Source: Halostagnicola sp. A-GB9-2 (GTDB lineage Archaea > Halobacteriota > Halobacteria > Halobacteriales > Natrialbaceae). Taken from it: a stretch of 54,357 nucleotides of DNA. Shown here piece by piece: positions 51,677-54,357 of the stretch. Made by a program: the position numbers and the translations under genes. The DNA lies in NCBI RefSeq assembly GCF_030068615.1, contig NZ_JASJOC010000018.1:1-54357 (forward strand), given 5' to 3'. The notes beneath the pieces are model-generated. The model was not told where the DNA came from. It searched no databases and saw nothing but the letters and a program-made list of their open reading frames with translations. Each line of letters opens with the position of its first letter. Position 1 is the first letter of the stretch.

Positions 51677-52669
51677 CTATAACTTCGCAGGGTGCTCTTC
51701 GGCGCCCTCGATACCGCAAACCCCACCGGGCGAGTACGGGTGATTCAGTTTAGACATCCACTCTGCGCCGATTTTGATTGACTCGAGTGGGTTGGGTGCC
51801 TGATCGTACTCGTAGACCAGGTAATCGACATCCGCAGCGTTTCGAGCAGCGGTCGCAACGGCTCGCATATTGACGTGGCCCTCGTCAACTTCCACGAAGT
51901 CACCGCTCGCAGTCATGTTCTTCATGTGTATCGACTGAACGTTATCGCTGTACTCGATCACGTAGTCGATCGGATCTTCGCCGCCGACGAGAACCCAGCC
52001 AGCGTCGAGCTGGAGGTGAACGTTGTCATTGATGTTCTCGGCGAAAATATCGTACGCGGTGGTATCTCCGATTTGCTGAAACTCGTGATCGTGGTTGTGA
52101 TAGCCGAACTCGAGCCCTTCGTCGGCGACGCGGTCTGCCATCTCGTTGCATCGTTCGGCGAATTCGATAACGGAGTCTTCGTCGCTCCATGTCCCGTCGG
52201 CTACCATCGGTTCAACGAGTGCGGGACTACCGAACTGCGAGTAGGTCTCTATCGTCCCGTCGAAGTCCTCTTCGAGTTCCTCGAGGCCGACGTGAGCGCT
52301 CCCCATGTGGACGTCCGTCTCGTCGAGCGCATCGGCGATTTCGTCCGCATCGTCGATCATGAACGGTTCGACGGCATCGTATCCAGCGTCAGCGCATTCT
52401 CGGATCAGCTCTGCGGTCGAAAGGTCCGCTTCGGTAAACGACCAAAATTGAGCCGATGTTTCGATTGCTTCCGATGACTGAGCTGCGGGGGTAGATCCAT
52501 ACGCACTGGTTCGGGCTCGCGTCGACTGAGCTGCCTGTGCTGTCCCGATGGCAGCGCTGCCGACACCGATCGCACCGATACCCTGCAGGACGCGTCGGCG
52601 GTTCGCATTGTAACCTGATTCAGTAGATGTCCGTTCGTTCTCCCGGTCTGTCTGTGTTGAGTCGCTCAT
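51677..52669 (-). CDS. Tat-exported sugar isomerase/epimerase-like TIM barrel protein
   Basis: 330 residues. A polar N-terminus is followed by a Tat signal: NRRRVLQGIGAIGVGSAAIG, then TAQAAQ as likely cleavage site, with no lipobox Cys, so the mature protein is released or loosely held outside. The rest is a xylose-isomerase-like TIM barrel with metal-site segments YHNHDHEF, LQLDAGWVLVGGEDP, SIHMKNM and YEYDQAP, matching the cytosolic homologue at 6595-7332. Being exported, it is unlikely to act on phosphorylated sugars; a glycoside or keto-sugar substrate is more plausible. ATG 52669 is chosen for the complete signal. Confidence 0.88.
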   Translation of the reverse strand: MSDSTQTDRENERTSTESGYNANRRRVLQGIGAIGVGSAAIGTAQAAQSTRARTSAYGSTPAAQSSEAIETSAQFWSFTEADLSTAELIRECADAGYDAVEPFMIDDADEIADALDETDVHMGSAHVGLEELEEDFDGTIETYSQFGSPALVEPMVADGTWSDEDSVIEFAERCNEMADRVADEGLEFGYHNHDHEFQQIGDTTAYDIFAENINDNVHLQLDAGWVLVGGEDPIDYVIEYSDNVQSIHMKNMTASGDFVEVDEGHVNMRAVATAARNAADVDYLVYEYDQAPNPLESIKIGAEWMSKLNHPYSPGGVCGIEGAEEHPAKL

Positions 52670-53058
52670 AATGATGTAGTTTGAAAGGCAGTTGCGTTTT
52701 GTGGTCTGCAATCTCCTACCACAGTACAAATTGTGGTAGCCTGTCTGTGAGTGTCAGTTAGTACGCCTTAATGATTTTGGTATCGGGAGTGTCAGAAGGA
52801 CCGGTTTTTCGACACGACGCCGGCGGTTGTAGTAAAGCGGTGACAAATCGATCACGGGTCAACCAACGCTGGAACGACGATCGGATCACGTGGATTTCCC
52901 GTGTGCGCAAACGATATTTTTCGAATCGAGAACGACGCGATCGATGCCGTGCCGACGCGCAAGGACGATGTCTCCAAACCGGATAGGCAAGGTCAACGTG
53001 TCTATGAATGAGGCGACGCACGACCCTATCCGAGAAACGACCTGTCCCCCTTCGACGG
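52670..53058. other. Intergenic region, nothing supported
   Basis: About 390 bases holding the promoter of the exported TIM barrel gene at the left end. Open frames here lack motifs and haloarchaeal amino-acid bias. Confidence 0.45.
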
Positions 53059-53268
53059 TTACCAGTTCAAATCAGTATCGCTCTCTCGGCGAGAGAGCTG
53101 CTCTTTGTCTTTGCTGAAATCGAGATTCCGATCGAGGATCGTTTCCTCGGGATGACGCCACTCTTCGTCACAATCCTCACACCGCCATACTTCATAGGGG
53201 CGTCCCTCTTCTGGCTCCTTTCGACTTGAGTCCACAGGGGCGCGACAATGCGGACAGTATTCCGGCAT
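53059..53268 (-). CDS. Small zinc-ribbon protein
   Basis: 69 residues starting MPEYCPHCRAPVDSSRKEPE. Two Cys pairs (CPHC and CEDC) bracket a strand EVWRCEDCDEEWRHPEE, forming one zinc ribbon, followed by a charged tail. Such proteins are usually nucleic-acid or protein binders; no role is known. The frame upstream (from 53391) is rejected because it is Arg/Thr-rich and overlaps the promoter of the TatD-like gene. Confidence 0.75.
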   Translation of the reverse strand: MPEYCPHCRAPVDSSRKEPEEGRPYEVWRCEDCDEEWRHPEETILDRNLDFSKDKEQLSRRESDTDLNW

Positions 53269-53423
53269 AGTACCATACACTCGCGGAGCCCGCATATATC
53301 TATCTCCCGTAGTCGTTCTACCCCACGTTCTATCCGGCCGAGTTCGGAAACTGATCGGGAAGTGTCGGTGTCCCACCCGATCAGAACACACCTTTAATGT
53401 ACGTTCAATACTACTGGTTGGAT

Positions 53424-54230
53424 ATGTCGATTCCGATAATTGACCCGCACATGCATATGGTTTCGCGGTCGATCAACGATTACGAACGCGCCCGACTGGC
53501 CGGCATCGAGTGTTGTATCGAGCCGGCGTTCTGGAGCGGAACGGACAAACAACACGCCGAATCGTTCTTTGATTATTTTGAACGTCTTATCGGCTTCGAA
53601 ACCAACCGCGCCGAGCGCGCCGCCGGTATCGACCACTACGCCACCATCGGCCTCGAGCCGAAGGAAGCGAACTACCCGGAGATGGCCCAGCGAGTCCTCG
53701 ATGAGCTTCCGGAATACCTCGAGCGCGAGGATGTCGTCGGCCTGGGTGAAATTGGCTTCGACCAGGGGACCGACGAGGAAGAATACGCCTTCAGAGAGCA
53801 ACTCCGGATGGCCGAAGAACGCGAACTCCCGGTTATCGTTCATACGCCGCACACGAACAAACCCGAAGGAACCGAACGACTTGTCGAGATCATCCGAGAC
53901 GAAGGCGTCACGCAGGACCGGATCATCCTCGATCACAACACCGAAAACACCATCGACATCTCGGCCCAGACCGACTGTTGGATCGGCTTTACCCTCTACC
54001 CCGGGAAGATCACCGACGAAACTGCGATCGATATCCTCGAGGAATACGGCACCGACAAGATGTTGCTCAACAGCGCAGCCGACTGGGATCCGTCCGATCC
54101 CCTCGCCGTGCCCAAAGCCAGAGACAAAATGCTCGATCGCGGCTGGGACCGCGAGGCGGTCAAGAAGGTCGTCTTCGACAACCCCTACGAGTTTTTCGAC
54201 CAGTCGCCGAACTTCACCTACGAGGCCTAA
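53424..54230 (+). CDS. TatD-family metal-dependent hydrolase (EboB-like)
   Basis: 268 residues. Metal ligands: HxH in IIDPHMHMVSRS, Glu in VVGLGEIGFDQGT, His in VIVHTPHTNKPEG, His in IILDHNTENT and Asp in NSAADWDPSD. The opening MHMVSRSINDYERARLAGI and the DHNTENT segment look like EboB of the ebo clusters rather than TatD nucleases. The following gene, four bases on, is a TIM-barrel protein, as in ebo-type neighbourhoods. Activity unknown. ATG 53424. Confidence 0.85.
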   Translation: MSIPIIDPHMHMVSRSINDYERARLAGIECCIEPAFWSGTDKQHAESFFDYFERLIGFETNRAERAAGIDHYATIGLEPKEANYPEMAQRVLDELPEYLEREDVVGLGEIGFDQGTDEEEYAFREQLRMAEERELPVIVHTPHTNKPEGTERLVEIIRDEGVTQDRIILDHNTENTIDISAQTDCWIGFTLYPGKITDETAIDILEEYGTDKMLLNSAADWDPSDPLAVPKARDKMLDRGWDREAVKKVVFDNPYEFFDQSPNFTYEA

Positions 54231-54233
54231 TCC

Positions 54234-54357
54234 ATGGACTTTGGCTTCTCACTAAACGCCTTCCGGCAGTACGAGTTGGACGAATCGATCGAAATCCTCG
54301 CCGATATCGGCTACGACGGGATCGAAATCCTGCTCGACGAACCGCACCTGTTCCCGC
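54234..54357 (+). CDS. Sugar isomerase-type TIM barrel protein, truncated at the window edge
   Basis: Only the first 41 codons are visible: MDFGFSLNAFRQYELDESIE followed by ILADIGYDGIEILLDEPHLF, the first strand and helix of a xylose-isomerase-like TIM barrel. Three bases separate it from the TatD-like stop, so they share a transcript. The rest lies outside the window. Confidence 0.8.
   Translation, partial: MDFGFSLNAFRQYELDESIEILADIGYDGIEILLDEPHLFP

Noticed and set aside
1-54357. tRNA, rRNA and complete insertion sequences
   Set aside because: I looked for T-loop-like GGTTCGAATCC stretches, ribosomal signatures and transposase motifs in the intergenic regions and saw none I could defend.

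Overview
The window comes from a haloarchaeon (class Halobacteria; a Natrialbaceae-like relative is my guess, not shown by the sequence). The proteins are strongly acidic and the coding DNA is GC-rich. Many genes start within about 25-30 bases of a TATA-like box, as leaderless archaeal transcripts do. Several exported proteins carry twin-arginine signals. The gene set is archaeal: TrmB regulator, RPA/RPA-associated protein/phosphoesterase operon, double-AAA Cdc48, GHMP-type shikimate kinase, archaetidylserine decarboxylase and HflX. I found no rRNA, tRNA, CRISPR array or intact insertion sequence.

Layout. 1-1.9 kb: a truncated secreted acidic protein, a membrane-anchored winged-helix protein and a small membrane protein. 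2.2-5.6 kb: a crotonase-fold enzyme, a UDP-sugar epimerase and a dihydroorotase-like amidohydrolase. After a 1-kb AT-rich gap, 6.6-25.5 kb is a carbohydrate-catabolic region. It holds a TIM-barrel isomerase, two Gfo/Idh/MocA oxidoreductases and an IclR regulator in one run; a divergent mannonate dehydratase / NAD-dependent epimerase pair; a complete dipeptide-type ABC importer (binding protein, two permeases, two ATPases); a GH3 beta-glycosidase; a TrmB regulator; and a convergent SMP-30/gluconolactonase. A small membrane protein and a HEAT-repeat protein sit inside it. My reading is import of an oligosaccharide or glycoside, hydrolysis inside the cell by GH3, and oxidation/isomerisation/dehydration of the sugar or sugar acid. 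The substrate cannot be read from sequence.

25.6-48.9 kb is mostly housekeeping: the RPA operon, an HxlR regulator facing a lone IucA/IucC siderophore synthetase, a membrane protein/XRE regulator pair behind an operator-like repeat, an Lhr-type helicase, a SpoIIM-like membrane protein, HflX, a YdjM-like membrane protein, archaetidylserine decarboxylase, Cdc48, small zinc-finger and GIY-YIG-like proteins, and overlapping shikimate kinase and chorismate mutase genes. Very short genes hide in the 39-40 kb gap.

49-54.4 kb: a ZIP metal transporter, a 1.2-kb gap with little coding signal, a UspA protein, a Tat-exported TIM-barrel protein homologous to the cytosolic one at 6.6 kb, a zinc ribbon protein, and at the right edge a TatD-family hydrolase followed by the start of another TIM-barrel gene, which may open an ebo-like cluster.
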